Position numbers and translations under genes: made by a program
Notes under the pieces: model-generated
Told to the model about the DNA's origin: nothing
Database searches by the model: none
Seen by the model: the letters and a program-made list of their open reading frames with translations, nothing else
Part shown: in pieces, positions 14,800 to 25,605 of the stretch
Layout: the number at the start of each line of letters is the position of its first letter
How positions within the stretch are numbered: the first letter of the stretch is position 1
Assembly (NCBI GenBank): GCA_031835245.1
Contig: JAVKOQ010000014.1
Coordinates: 1-64,000 of the forward strand
Direction of reading: 5' to 3'
Source of the DNA: Balamuthia mandrillaris
Taxonomy: Eukaryota > Discosea > Longamoebia > Balamuthiidae
DNA: 64,000 nt

Positions 14800-15717
14800 T
14801 CATAGCTTGTTGGAGACGGAGCGAGGCGCCAAAAACTTTTTGCAGTTGAAGTGGCGCAAAAAATGATCTGTACATGCAAATCTCCCGTGTTAGTGCGCCA
14901 GCAAAGAATGTGGCAGACAAAAAACGAGGAAGGGGAGACCATAGTTAATGACAGGGATATCCTCAATGCAAAGCGCTGTGTCGCTGCGGGCCTGCAAGAA
15001 CTTGGCTGATTTTCGTTCTTGTAAGTCACCCAGCAAGATTTTGAGGCGGTGCCGGAAAGGGCTTATCAGGTTGACCTCTTTCTTTGAAACTATTTCTGTG
15101 CTTGTCCAGTTCTGAAAGCAGCAATGTGGAAGATGCAATGTGCATCAGCGCATGCTCGCCTTAACAAAAAAAAAGGATAAAAAACCTTAATTTTAGCGGT
15201 TTGTGTTCGTGCCTGCCACTTCATCAGCTCTTTTTGGAGCGTTACAAACAGCTTCAAAAATCTCTCCCGTTGGTTGCCCTGCAGTAAAATACAAATATAT
15301 GCTACTGTACATGGCCAGCGTAAAAGGAAGGGAGCACATACATTTCCCTTCCAGCTGAATATTTGGTAAAACTGATTTCCTTCCTTGACGACCAGCTGCA
15401 GCCAAGCCTGGTTCTCCGAAAAATGTGTCCTGAAGTAGTGAAGGGAGGTATTGCTAGTCGCAAATTCAAGCGTAGAAGACCTGCTCACCATGCATTATTA
15501 TTTTGACAAACGTTGCCACCTTTCAAGCAAAAGAAATACAATACCGCAAGACTCCGTGCTTATGCACTACGAATGCTTCTGTGTTAATGGTGAATGATAC
15601 TTTCAACACAACCTTTAACATCAATGCAAAGCAAAAACCAAGGGCCAATATGGCAAGCGTAAGACCTGCACAACAACGGAGACGACGCAGAGTAAGGCAG
15701 CGAAGAGAGAAGCAACA

Positions 15718-15749
<32 letters not shown>

Positions 15750-16320
15750 AGGCAGAGACTGATAGAGTGGCATGTAAGGAGAAGAGGGAACCTGAGAAGA
15801 AAAGAGGGGAGAAGAGAAGAGAAAAGGATGGAGAAAACGACGAAGGGAAGGGAGAGAGAGAAGCAGGATGAGAGAAAGAGACCTGCAATGCCATAGTACA
15901 TTTCTTGGCTGTGGAAGTAACCATGCAAGTAGGGTTTCTTGCCATAGTTGAGGAGGAAGCCGGCGCCCACTGCCAAGAACAGTATGGTCAAGGGAAACAA
16001 TGCCAGTTTGCCAGTAAATTGGTAGGCCACCGTGCTGCTTTCTTCCTGCCGTAAGAGCGACCACGTTAAGCTACGCTGCTACAAGAAGAAGAAGAAGAAG
16101 AAGAAGAAGAAGAAGAAGAAGAAGAAGAAGAAGAAGAAGAAGAAGAAGAAGAAGAAGAAGAAGAAGAAGAAGAAGAAAAAAAAAGGGAGGGTGGAGAAAC
16201 TCCTACCCAAGAGCCCTTGAATTGGCCCTGTCGGTACAGCAAGTGAGCCTCTTCCTCTTTCTCCAGGTGGCGGGAGGGTGGAGGCGAGCGTCGTCCTTCC
16301 CGTTTCTTCAAAAACGTCAT
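14800..16320 (-). CDS. Unidentified membrane protein with two transmembrane helices
   Basis: Not recognised as a known family. Splicing by frame gives a protein of about 270 residues: a basic N-terminus MTFLKKREGRRSPPP, an acidic EKEEEAHLLY segment, a first hydrophobic helix LALFPLTILFLAVGAGFLL, a short loop with HGYFHSQEMYYGIAG, a second helix LTLAILALGFCFALML, then a soluble domain of about 170 residues ending SVSNKL. Two helices close together suggest a hairpin anchor with both ends in the cytosol, perhaps in the ER. Introns carry a (TTC)n repeat (first intron) and a (CT)n repeat. The splice joins used (for example KGS-W/EESS, GIA-G/LTLA, VL-R/SSTL, VINY-D/HFL) all keep frame and use GT-AG, which is the main support. 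Function unknown. Confidence 0.6.
16082..16177. repeat. (AAG)n/(TTC)n trinucleotide repeat
   Basis: About 95 bases of AAG on the plus strand, ending in a short A-run. It lies in the first intron of the two-helix membrane-protein gene, so the coding strand carries TTC. The poly-Lys and poly-Ser/Phe reading frames through it are artefacts of the repeat. Confidence 0.97.
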
Positions 16321-17102
16321 TTGTGGTGTGCTTTGCCTTGTGTTGTTGCTGTGTCAACAAGCAACGGCCGCTCTAGCTGGCCCTCTACTGCCGCCTTCCC
16401 CTGTTGCCGTATGCCGCTAAGCCAGTAAGCGGGGGAGTGCCTTGCCTTGCCTTGCCTTGCCTTGCCTTGCCTTGCCTTGCCTTGCCTTGCCTTGCCTTGC
16501 CTTGCCTTGCCTTGCCTTGCCTTGCCTTGCCTTGCCTTGCCTTGCCTTGCCTTGCCGCGCTGCCTTTGCCTTGCCTTGCCTTGCCTTGCCTTGCCTTGCC
16601 TTGCCTTGCCTTGCCTTGCCTTGCCTTGCCTTGCCTTGCCTTGCCTGCCCTTCTCTTCTCTTATTTTTTTGGGGCAAAATTTTTGTTTGTTGGGGCTATT
16701 TTTGTAGACAAACGTTTTTTTTTTGTTCTGGGCTGGAAGAAAAGCACGGGGAAGCAGAAGAACAAGAAGAACAAGAAGAACAAGAACATGAAGAAAAGGG
16801 GAGAAGAAGAAGAAAGACCAACGACAGCAGGGGTTGATGGTGGCACCAAAGGCGCAGTCAGAACTTTTTGGGGTGAGAGGTGAGTGGTCAGAGTAGGGTG
16901 TGGCGTAGGCTGTGTAAGGCTAGGCTGGCTTGGCAGGCTGGACAGAGCTGAACAGGGCCGGATTGATGCCAGATAGTAATACAATCGGCAGAACCAAGCT
17001 GATGCCGAGAAATTGGCGTTGGTGTGGGGTGCGGATGACGCGTTGGCATTGGTGTTGGCGTTGGGTATTACCTCCACAGCCTTTTTTTGCAGCAGACAAG
17101 AT
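16321..17102. other. Intergenic region containing the CCTTG satellite
   Basis: About 780 bases between the start of the membrane-protein gene and the stop of the long coiled-coil gene. After the promoter side (16321-16438) comes the CCTTG satellite, listed separately, then an AAGAAC-type purine-rich run near 16745-16815. Beyond that, nothing recognisable to 17102. Reading frames here lack family resemblance. Confidence 0.5.
16439..16646. repeat. (CCTTG)n pentanucleotide satellite
   Basis: Roughly forty tandem copies of CCTTG, broken once near 16555-16568 by CGCGCTGCCTTTG. It is open in all three frames on both strands for long distances because five-base units cycle through every phase, producing Leu-Ala-Leu-Pro-Cys and Gly-Lys-Ala-Arg-Gln polymers that are not genes. 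Intergenic by context. Confidence 0.97.
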
Positions 17103-20100
17103 CTATGAAACGTTGGAGGAAGATATTGCTGTTGTACGAGGCTGTTGTGGTGGTTGTGCTGCCGAAGGAGCAGCAGAAGGACGGGAAGGAGAGGAAGCTG
17201 AGTCTTTAGGTGCCATCTGGCGCCAAACTTTGTGAGAAGGAGCAGTGGCAGCAGATTCGTTGGTAGCTGATCTAGAAGAACCATCACGGGAAGGCTTGCC
17301 GCCGCTGTTTGTTCGGCTTCTGCCTGTACCAGCCTTGGCGTAACGCTGAGATCTCGTGTGTGGTTGGACTTGTGGTGATGGAAGCAGTGCAGCCCCTGGA
17401 GCGGAGACTTCAGGTCCAGAGTCATCATGCCGTGTAGAATCAGTAGCCAAGGGAGTGCGGCCCCCTTCACTGCAGGCAACAAAGTAGAAGAGGAGTTAGG
17501 TTTATTCCCTTTTGGCCATAGTTTTTTCTTTTGCTTGACAAGAAAAAGAACTCTTCTTTTTCTTTACTTGCTCTTTTTCTTCCTTTTTTAACTTCTTGAG
17601 GTTGCAAGGATACAGGAAGCAAATGTTACCTTTTTGAGGGAGGTCGCCTGCCATGATGGTGATGGTTTCGAAAGGCAGGACGGGATGGCGTTTGAGGGAC
17701 GGACTCTTCCTTAGCAGCGTCGTGATGCTTTTCAATAGAAGGCTGTGGAAGAGTTGGCAGTCCGTCCGTAGGTCGCGTAAAGGGAGTTTCCTCTGATTCG
17801 GTTGATGGGCGTGCAATACCACCCTTTGAATAAGAGTTTTGTTGGCGATCATGTGTACTGCTAAGCCCTCGACGGGACGCTTGCTTTCTTCCACCACGGC
17901 CACGCAGCGTTTGACCATTTTGCTTCCTCGCATGCGGCTGTTGTGGTTGATGCGGTTGCGGTTGAGGTTGAGGTTGTGGAGTCGAGGTGGTGCCAATTAC
18001 TGAGGAGGCAGGATTTTGTTGTTGATGGTGTTGGTCGTTTTGTTGGTGAATGAGCGGCGACGATGATGGAGGAGTTTGGGTTTGGGTTGCTGTGGAGGAG
18101 GACTCGTCAACTTTGGTTTGTAGGCTAACAGCTTTTTTGCGATATGTGCTTCCTTCTCGCTTGCGCTGTGAATACTTCTGTGTGCCTTCGACTCCCTTGG
18201 GGTTTCGCTTTGTAGTCCGTGAACTATGCGTAGAGACTCCTTCTTCTTTATGCTGTGGCTCCGCAGGCAAAGTAGATTCTTCTGCTACGTTACCGCTGGG
18301 TAGGCTTTCTGATTGAGAAATCGTAACAACTGTTCCTGTCTTCAACTTTTCTTCTTCGGCTTGTATCTGTGTAAAGCTTACTACAGGAGCTTGAGAAGTG
18401 GCCCAAGGAGAAGGGCTTGGTGCTGACAGTTTCTTTGGGTCTTGAGGCTTTTGAAAGGCCGACTGTTCGGAAACGCCAGAACTGGGACCTGCATGAAGGG
18501 AAGCCCGGGATTTGGAGGGCTTGGCTGATGAGCTCGTGCCACCCTTGCCTCTCCTTCCTTTCTGAGACCGAGGTAGTGAACCCTTCTTGGTGTGCAGGTC
18601 CGCTTGACTTGCAGTGGTTTTTTTCTTTTTGGGTTGAATTTCCGTCCAAAGAGAAGGATCCTCCGCATAACTATGATCAATGCCGTGCTGCTCTCCAATC
18701 ACAACCACGCCTCCTGCAAACGAAGTGATTCCAGCCACCTGTCCTTCGCCGGTTGTGGCAGGCTTCTCTGCCCCCACCTCAGCCACCAGCACCGCGGCAT
18801 CGCTAGTGCTATTTGATGCTGTTTCCACATTCTCGCCCGTGTTTTGAGTACTTGGAGATCCATCCGCAACCCCTTGTTCTTTTCCTGGTTCCGTTTCTAT
18901 TCTTATTCCTTCTTCAGTTCCTGCCAGTTCACGGTTGGTATCTGGCTCGCCTGCAATGGGCAAGGTTGTATCCTCTGCTGTATCAGCTTTTGGTGTCCAG
19001 ACACGCTGCCTTGTCTCTCTTCCAATAGACCTTTGTTTCCCTCGGTATGGAACCTTTGCACCTCGACCCCTACCACGCTCCTGGGACAGTTTGCGAGGAG
19101 GGATTGCCCCTGCTTTAGGCGGAAGGGCGCTACTCTCCGCCACCGCTGTTGTTGTTATGGGTTTGACAGCCTCTACCTCAGATGACTGCGGCGCTTGGGG
19201 TCGTTGCATTATGCGGACATTTTGTGGATCTATGGGAGCACCTCGGTGTGGCGCACCAAACGTTTGCAAAGAGGGCTCGACGCCTTGCTGCGCAAGAGTG
19301 GCACTGTCCTTTTGGTCTGCTGCATTCTGTTCTCGCTTGGCAGCCGCTTTTTTTTCTAGCGCTAAGAGTTTGGCTTGGGCAGCTGCCCTTCTTTCTCTTT
19401 CTCTTTGCTCTTCCTCTTCTTTGCGCTGGATGCGCTTGGCTTCAGCAAGCCTGCGGCGATGCTCTTCTTCTTCCTGGGCTGCACGTCTTTCTTCTTCTCG
19501 CTTCCTTCGTTCTTCTTGATGTCTCCGTTGGGCTTCTTCTTGTTGGCGCTTGATCTCTTCTGCCTTTTGTGCTAAAAGTTCTTGTTCCCGCCGCCTTTCT
19601 TCTTCTCTTTGTTGCTTCTTGAGTTCTTCGTCTTTGCGCTGTGCTTCCAGGCGTCGAGCCTCTTCCTCTCTACGCCTTGCTTCGAGATCCGCTTTTTTCC
19701 GTACCAGCTCCTCTTGCTCTTTACGCTTTCTCTCCTCCTCTAGTCGCTTCCGTTCTTCCTCCTTGCGTTTTTGCTCTTCCGCTAGCAGCCGTCGGTGTTC
19801 TTCCTCTTGGCGCCTCTTTTCTTCTTCCGCTTTTCTCCGCTCTTCCTCTTCTTTTTTTTTCTTCTCCTCTAAACGCATTTCTATTTTTAGCAACTTCAGT
19901 CGGGCTCTCTCTTTGGCCTGTTCTAATTCTCGTTCTTGTGCTTCTAATCGAAGACGTGCCTTTTCTTTGTCAGAGGGAGCACTAGCAGCGGGGGCTTCAG
20001 CTCTACGAGGTTCCGGTAATTTAATGTGTTCTTGTTTGTACTCCTCCTTTCTGTCCCTTGCCATCAAGGAAAGAGCATTAGCGGCGTGGTTTGGTGAGAG

Positions 20101-22034
20101 GTTGCGCCACGTGTCCTGTACAATCGGCTGTCGGTGCTTTGAAGAAAAGAGTCCTGTGTTGACAAGGTCGTGGGGTCTAACCTCGGCCCTTTCCTGACGA
20201 GAAGGAGCTGCATCGGCTCGCCAATGGGTTGCTTTCTCGTTAGGAACAGGCTCAGTAGTTTGGTCTACGGCACTGGAGAACATACCAGCCTCAGTTCCCA
20301 CATCAGCGCCATCATCTGCATTGGCACTATCTTCTGCAGCCTCTTCACTATCATCCCCGACTGACAGATCAGCATCTGCCTGTATCCAGGAGGGCAATTG
20401 ATTGTAGTCGAAACCTTCTTCAGCTTCCGTTGCCCAATCTATTTTGTTGTCATCACTCTCGGTGGTTCTATCATCTTCCGTTTCCCTAGACCGATAAGTT
20501 GAGTTGCTTGTTTGTACAGTCTCTTGCATTGTCACGTTCTTTTGTGTTCCGAAGGAATCAACACTTTTAGCAGGCTGAGTAGCAGCATTAGACCTGGGGA
20601 TTTCTCTAGTAGAATGAGAAGGGCCAACATAACTCCCGGCAGGAGTATCTGGGAGTGTGTGCCGCGAAGCATGCGGTTTACCATGTTCTGAAGAGGGTTT
20701 ATAAGGTTGGGGCATAGTTATAGTTTTTTAAATATAAAAACGAAGGAGTACACACCAGAGGCTGTACTGGTAGGAGGTGACGAATATCGGTCACGCCGCC
20801 AAGACTCCATGGGCTGCTCCGGGGGAGCTTCGTGAGTAGGAGGAACATCTTTTGGGAACCGTTTGTTGCATATGAGTGGTTTGCCATTGTATAAGTACAA
20901 ACACAAAAAAAAAAGGAAAAAGAAAAAAGAAATGACAAGAAAGAACTATCAGATGAAGAAAGAGGAAAGACAGCAATTAAAAAGGCACGTACGATGTACA
21001 CGGGAAGGATAAGGGTTTCGTGGAGGTTGTTGGGTAGGAGGAAAAGAAGGGATTGTCGAGGGTGGCAACCGTGGTCCTGCAGGAGTAGGCTTTTGTTCCA
21101 TTTTGGCACCCAGTGCAGGAAACTCATCAGGAGAGCTAGACACTGGGGTTGGTGGAGACTTGCGATTCCAAACAGAGGAAGTGCTGGATTGAGAGGTCGC
21201 GCGCTCTGAATTGCGAAGAGAAGGGCTGGAAGGAGGAGAGGAAGACGGAGAAGAAGCGGTTGGGGTCCGGGCAGACAGAGAAGAAGGTGGACCCCACGCT
21301 CCGCCACCCTCTGAGCCTTTTCGTGGTGATGGAGAAGTGGAGAGAGCCGATTTAGCTTCCTTTTTAAGGGAGGCTTCTTCCTTCTCTTCTTCTTCTTCGT
21401 CTGCAGTAGCTGCTGTTGTCAGTGTTGGAGGAGGAGGAAGAGGGTGGCTAGAGCCTTTGGCCCAACCAGCACCAGTAGTAACAGTGGTAGTCGCAACATG
21501 GGTCGTCAAGAAGGAGGCAAACTCAGGGCCTGTTTGGCTCTCACTGCGGCGGCTTGGTAGATCAACGGGCTTTGGTACACTGGCGGGTTTAGTGGCTGCT
21601 TTGTGCAGGCTGGAGCTCCGCGCACGACCCCCTCGCCCCGCTGAGGGTAACATTTTGCCAGCCGCTCCTGTGTTCTTAGAAGTAGGGGAGGAGGTTTGAG
21701 AGGAGGTGAGTTCGGGTTGGTTTGTCATATCTTGCCAAGTGCGCTTTTGTGGTTCCCTTTCCTTTTCCTTTTCCTTCTCCTTGTTTGCTCGCCCTATTTC
21801 GCCGTTTGTCGTTCCATCGTGCTGTCTTTCGGTTGTTTCAGGCTCCTCTAGATTCATTTCATGCTGGTTATAAGCAACTTCTTGTAGGGTTTGACCTTGA
21901 CCTTCCTGTTCATCTATTGCGCTCTTTGTCTTTTCTCTATCCCCGCTCTCTCTGTCTACAATTTCGTTCTCTTTTTCTTGCTTTTGCTCTTCCGCTTCTC
22001 CTTGCATTGTTGCTTCCTCACTTTCTTTTACCAT
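17103..22034 (-). CDS. Long disordered protein with an extended Glu/Arg coiled coil; probably the continuation of the ZC3HC1-like gene
   Basis: About 1,500 residues in at least four exons. The first part (22034-20990) is acidic, then Ser/Thr-rich, and contains SVWNRKSPP and DEFPALGAK motifs. A small exon near 20760-20890 leads through a donor in TASG to the great exon ending at 17626, and a last exon (17470-17103) ends SSSNVS. The large exon holds the DWATEAEEGFDYNQLPSW motif, then about 230 residues of uninterrupted E/K/R/Q coiled coil (19330-20000 region), then basic Gly/Arg and Gln/Pro-rich disordered sequence with an RGRGRGAK run. The layout recalls PRRC2/BAT2-type or other RNA-granule proteins, but no domain is firm. 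The frame stays open upstream of the ATG at 22034 into the Gln-Glu repeat, so the start given is only nominal. Confidence 0.6.
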
Positions 22035-22066
22035 CCCTCGCTCATTTTCGGTGTCTTTGTCTTCTA

Positions 22067-23486
22067 TTACCTCATATCCCGCTTGCTCTTGCTCTTGCTC
22101 TTGCTCTTGCTCTTGCTCTTGCTCTTGTTTTGCTCTTGCTCTTGCTCTTGCTCTTGCTCTTGCTCTTGCTCTTGCTCTTGCTCTTGCTCTTGCTCTTGCT
22201 CTTGCTCTTGCTCTTGCTCTTGCTCTTGCCCTTGCTCTTGCTCTTGCTGATTTTCCTCCATTCCCTCCATTTTCGCTACTGCAGCCTCCTCTTCCATCCG
22301 TTCTGCTGATGCATTGCTCTCAGGCAGCAGCGTTCGTGTTTTCAAATGACTTTCGCCAGCATTCTCGGTGCTGTTATCAAGGTGATTGGTCTCATCACTA
22401 GAACCGTGCAAGAAGCCGCTCTCAGCGCTCTCGCCAGACGCTGATAGATTTGCAGAGCATTGGTCTCCAAGTTGGTGGCTAGTGTCCTCTGCTGAGAAAT
22501 TCCAAGCTGCTGCTTGTCGTCCACACAGGTTGCACTGTAGGCACAGCCGCCCACCAACGTTGGTGCCAGTGATAGAAGGCTTTAGCAAAGAAGTAGGAGC
22601 TGTCCATCCACAGAGCGCTAGATATGCTGCCCGCTAAAACACATGTAATGTGAAAAGAATGAGTTGCTGCATTGCCATGTTGTTGTGAAAGAAAGTAAAG
22701 TTTGTGCACGTACCCGTTGTTTTGAGTTGGGTTCGCCAAAGGTTGAAGGTAAGGACTGTCCTTCTGGAAGGACACGCATCTTACGTTGTGCGAAAGCAAA
22801 AGGTCAGCAAAATGGAAATGAAACACCAATACCACAAAAGACATACAAGCATTGTTTCGAACTTGGAGCTGATAGCTGGCAGTAGATCTGCATACTCCAG
22901 CAGCGCATCCATCCGTTTGTTGAAGGCGGCTTGTAGTTCAGAGACAGGAGCTGCGTGAAAGGGGTTGCAGCTGAAAGAAAGCGGGGAGGGGTTGTCCTTC
23001 CAGGGACAAAGAGGAGCGTGGTGTTCGTTCAGTTGTGTAACAAAACTGCGTGTGAGTGCCGCCACTTTTTTTTGAAAGAAAAAAAAAGGAAGAAGGTGAG
23101 ATAAACAAAACAGCAAGCGGCTTTAAAACCTCTTTAGGAAGGGTACCTCTGGAAGGCTCCAGGGTAGGAGGCAAATGCAAGGAAAGCCTTCGCTTGCATG
23201 CAGTGCACTCCACCATGTCAACATCGCAGTTGATCCAGCCAAAACGGGCGCACTGCACAGGGGATACATTGGTCGGCTTCGCAAACCATGTAGCAGGGCG
23301 GTAGGAGCGCACTCGTGCGGCAAAGTCACCGAAACTGCGAGGTTGGGGTTTGCTTGGTTTCGAGGCAGCAACCCCTTGGCGACACTCACTTGAGCTGACA
23401 CTGCCTTCACCTGCTATGGAGTAGGTAAGGCCAAGATAAGAGTCCAGGGCTTGAGCGACCCGCCGCTTCGTGACCACAACGTCCAT
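22067..23486 (-). CDS. ZC3HC1: ZC3HC1/NIPA-like C3HC zinc-finger protein
   Basis: ZC3HC1 (NIPA) is a nuclear-envelope, nuclear-basket zinc-finger protein. The first exon starts MDVVVTKRRVAQ and carries the C3HC signature CARFGWINCDVDMVECTACK. The next exon supplies the rest of that finger, HHAPLCPWKDN, with FNKRMDALLEYADLLP. After two short introns the second module, ALCGWTAP...TGTNVGGRLCLQCNLCGRQ, matches the Rsm1-type domain that always follows C3HC. The acidic tail then enters a Gln-Glu repeat and, as sequenced, slips frame and stops at 22067-22069 after a Ser-Lys run. The other phase stays open into the long coiled-coil sequence downstream. Divergent from RPL10, with two TGACGTCA sites between them. 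Domain call is firm; where the protein ends is not. Confidence 0.85.
22079..22250 (-). repeat. Exonic (CAAGAG)n hexanucleotide repeat with a one-base phase slip
   Basis: About 28 copies of the hexamer GCTCTT on the plus strand (CAAGAG on the coding strand), encoding Gln-Glu. One unit near 22127-22133 is five bases instead of six (CAAAA), which shifts the downstream half to Ser-Lys and leads to a stop. In the alternative phase the second half also encodes Gln-Glu and runs straight into the next coding segment. Both halves are therefore open as Gln-Glu in different frames. Confidence 0.9.
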
Positions 23487-23737
23487 GGTTGTGCTACGCA
23501 GCCTGGCTTTGTTTTTCCCCTTTAAGTGACGTCAGTCGGAGAATTGCGAACTTCCCGATGTTGACGTCATGAAATTTCTCCGTTTGAGGGGCAGTCGTGG
23601 GGAACCCTCGACCAGGTACGGGAGGAAGTAGGAATCCCCTTCTGCTTCTTTTCTCGGTTAAGAAAACCTTCTTTTTTTTTTCCCCTTATTCTCCATCCAT
23701 ACCGCCAGCCAGCGTCGCAAGCGAGGAACAAGTCAAC
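23487..23737. promoter_or_regulatory. Divergent promoter with two TGACGTCA (CRE-like) palindromes
   Basis: The 251 bases between the starts of ZC3HC1-like (minus) and RPL10 (plus) contain two perfect TGACGTCA octamers at 23527-23534 and 23562-23569, starts 35 bases apart. This palindrome is the classic target of bZIP factors of the CREB/ATF and TGA type. A pyrimidine-rich tract near 23660-23700 sits just upstream of the RPL10 start. That the sites act in either direction is inference. Confidence 0.5.
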
Positions 23738-24510
23738 ATGGGAAGGCGCCCTGCTAGATGGTGTGTAGCGCCTGTGTTTATCTCATGAGTAGTTGTGGTG
23801 TTGGAGATCTCACAGATTTTTTGTTGTTACCATTGCAGCTACCGCTACTGTAAGAACAAGCCTTACATCAAATCCCGGTACTGCCGTGGTGTCCCCGAGC
23901 CCAAGCTCAGGATCTACGATTTGGGCAGGAAGAAGGCCGGTGTGGATGAGTTCCCCTTCTGTGCTCACCTTTTGTCCATGGAAAAGGAACAGATTTCCTC
24001 TGAGGCTCTGGAGGCTTCCCGTATCTCTTGCAACAAGTACATCAGCAAGATGGGAGGCAAGGACTCCTTCCACATGAGGGTGCGCGTTCACCCGTGGCAC
24101 ATCTTGCGTATCAACAAAATGTTGTCGTGTGCCGGAGCTGATAGGTTTGTTGCACTCTCTGCTCTCTTTTCATACATGTTTTACTGATTTGTTTGCGCAG
24201 GCTTCAAACTGGTATGCGTGGAGCTTTCGGTAAGCCCTTGGGTTGCGTTGCTAGGGTTGGCATTAAGCAGATCCTCCTGTCCATCCGTTCTAAGGACAAT
24301 GTGAGGCGCCACGTTCTCGAGGCCTTGCGCAGGGCCAAGTACAAGTTCCCTGGTCGCCAGAAGATCGTCGTCTCCAACAAGTGGGGCTTCACCAAGTTCA
24401 CCAGAAAGGAGTACTTGAAGTACAAGGCTGAGGGCAGAATCATCCCTGACGGCAGCCACTGCAAGCTGAAGCGCCCTCACGGTCCTCTTACCGCTGCCTC
24501 CGTGTTCTAA
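23738..24510 (+). CDS. RPL10: Cytosolic ribosomal protein L10 (uL16, QM)
   Basis: Large-subunit protein near the peptidyl-transferase centre and P-site tRNA. Three exons: 23738-23760 (MGRRPAR), 23839-24144 and 24201-24510. The spliced start [20 protein letters not shown], the loop [16 protein letters not shown], the [36 protein letters not shown] core and the end [20 protein letters not shown] all match eukaryotic uL16. Total 212 residues, the usual length. An early first intron only eight codons in is common for ribosomal protein genes. An AATAAA motif just after the stop (24562) may be the polyadenylation signal. Confidence 0.98.
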
Positions 24511-24753
24511 GAAACGTGAAACTCGCTTGCTTGCAATGATGCTCAGGAATAGCTTCCTAAGAATAAACTCTACCTGAACATAGTTTACCCCCTCTTGTTG
24601 TTTTTACGTTACTCTCACCGACGTGCAATGCAGCAAAGCCACTTTGGATTTATTCATGTATTCATTTTCAACAACATTGTTTGCTTCTCTTCTTTCCCTC
24701 TCTAGAATTGTGCCATTCTGTTGTTTGCGTTGTTATTGTTGCCCATCATAACT

Positions 24754-25278
24754 TTACTTGCCCCTGGAGAGAAGAGAACGACGAAGGGTTAATGCAGTAC
24801 TCACAAAGATAAAAACAAAAAGGGGCATACGTATTCATCATCAGCGTTATGTTGTCTCCTTTGAGCAGTATTCTTCCAAGTGGTTTGCGTGTATCGTTTT
24901 TGATGGAGATCTCTTCGGCGTCGTCCAAAACAAGGTTCATGTACTCGTCAAAGCCCTGTTATTCAAACCAAAAATGAGTTGCAATAGGTGAGCGAGTATC
25001 AACAAGAACTGAAAGGCGGAAGTCCTACGATAATTCGTCCTTCAATGCGAAGATCCTTCTGTTCATAGAGCATGATCTGTATGCGGGATTTCTGTAGCAG
25101 CACGAGAGAAGCGGTTAGGTATCTTAAATGATTCCAAGCAGAGAAGAACGAACGTACGTTTTGAAGGAACCTAAAAATCAAGTTCTACAAGCCCCACAAA
25201 CACAGAGGGAAAAAGTTAGTTTGCATCACCAGAGAAAAGGGGAGGACGGAGGAGATTACGAACAATAGGTTGGGTCAT
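24754..25278 (-). CDS. SNRPE: Small nuclear ribonucleoprotein SmE
   Basis: One of seven Sm proteins forming the ring on U1, U2, U4 and U5 snRNAs. Five tiny exons: 25264-25278 (MTQPI), 25158-25184 (NLIFRFLQN), 25029-25091 ([21 protein letters not shown]), 24831-24955 and 24754-24763. Joined, the Sm1 motif ([20 protein letters not shown]) and Sm2 motif ([15 protein letters not shown]) are complete, giving 79 residues, close to the usual 90. The last exon adds only GK; I chose its acceptor CTCCAG at about 24764 because it yields a 67-base intron with a pyrimidine tract. Reading through without that intron would add a hydrophobic tail unlike any SmE. Divergent from MBF1. Confidence 0.95.
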
Positions 25279-25605
25279 AATCTTCGTCACTTTCGTCCGG
25301 CTCGCCATTTTGGAATGTGCTTGTCAAGGGATAATCTAAAACCGACACCAAAATCAAAGGAACCACACCAAGATGTGTATTACAAATCTTTCCGCTCTCT
25401 TTCTTTTCTTTGCTTTTCTTTGCACGAGGAGTAGGTAGAAACTTGCCTATCCATGAAATTTCTGCATATAGAATTCGCAGAAAACTGAAAAACTGTGAAC
25501 GAGCGCTGACATCACCGCCTGAATAAAACCAAAATAAAACAGACCAAGCCCCAAAACAAGCAAGCAAACGTTCTTCACATACGCACTACACAAAACAGAA
25601 CAAAC
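25279..25605. promoter_or_regulatory. Divergent SmE/MBF1 promoter region
   Basis: The 327 bases between the two start codons hold no reading frame with family resemblance. They are T- and A-rich with a few TTTCTTTT runs. It must drive transcription both ways, judging only from the gene layout; I see no clear TATA or known factor site. Confidence 0.4.

Noticed and set aside
16079-16360. Long poly-Phe, poly-Ser and poly-Lys reading frames
   Set aside because: They are the AAG/TTC trinucleotide repeat read in three phases and lie inside an intron; no non-repeat coding sequence continues on either side in those frames.
16439-16646. Telomere-like array
   Set aside because: CCTTG is not a known telomere unit, the array is bounded by genes on both sides, and no terminal features are seen.
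16404-16883. Cys-Leu-Ala-Leu-Pro polymers and the opposite-strand Gly-Lys-Ala-Arg-Gln polymer
   Set aside because: Products of the CCTTG satellite, which is open in every phase; no family resemblance and no start context.
18935-20197. Several plus-strand frames rich in Ser, Leu and Phe
   Set aside because: Antisense of the Glu/Arg coiled coil in the long minus-strand exon; Glu codons read backwards give Ser, Phe and Leu.
21722-22401. Leu-Ala and Cys-Ser polymer frames on the plus strand
   Set aside because: Antisense shadows of the Gln-Glu repeat in the ZC3HC1-like exon.
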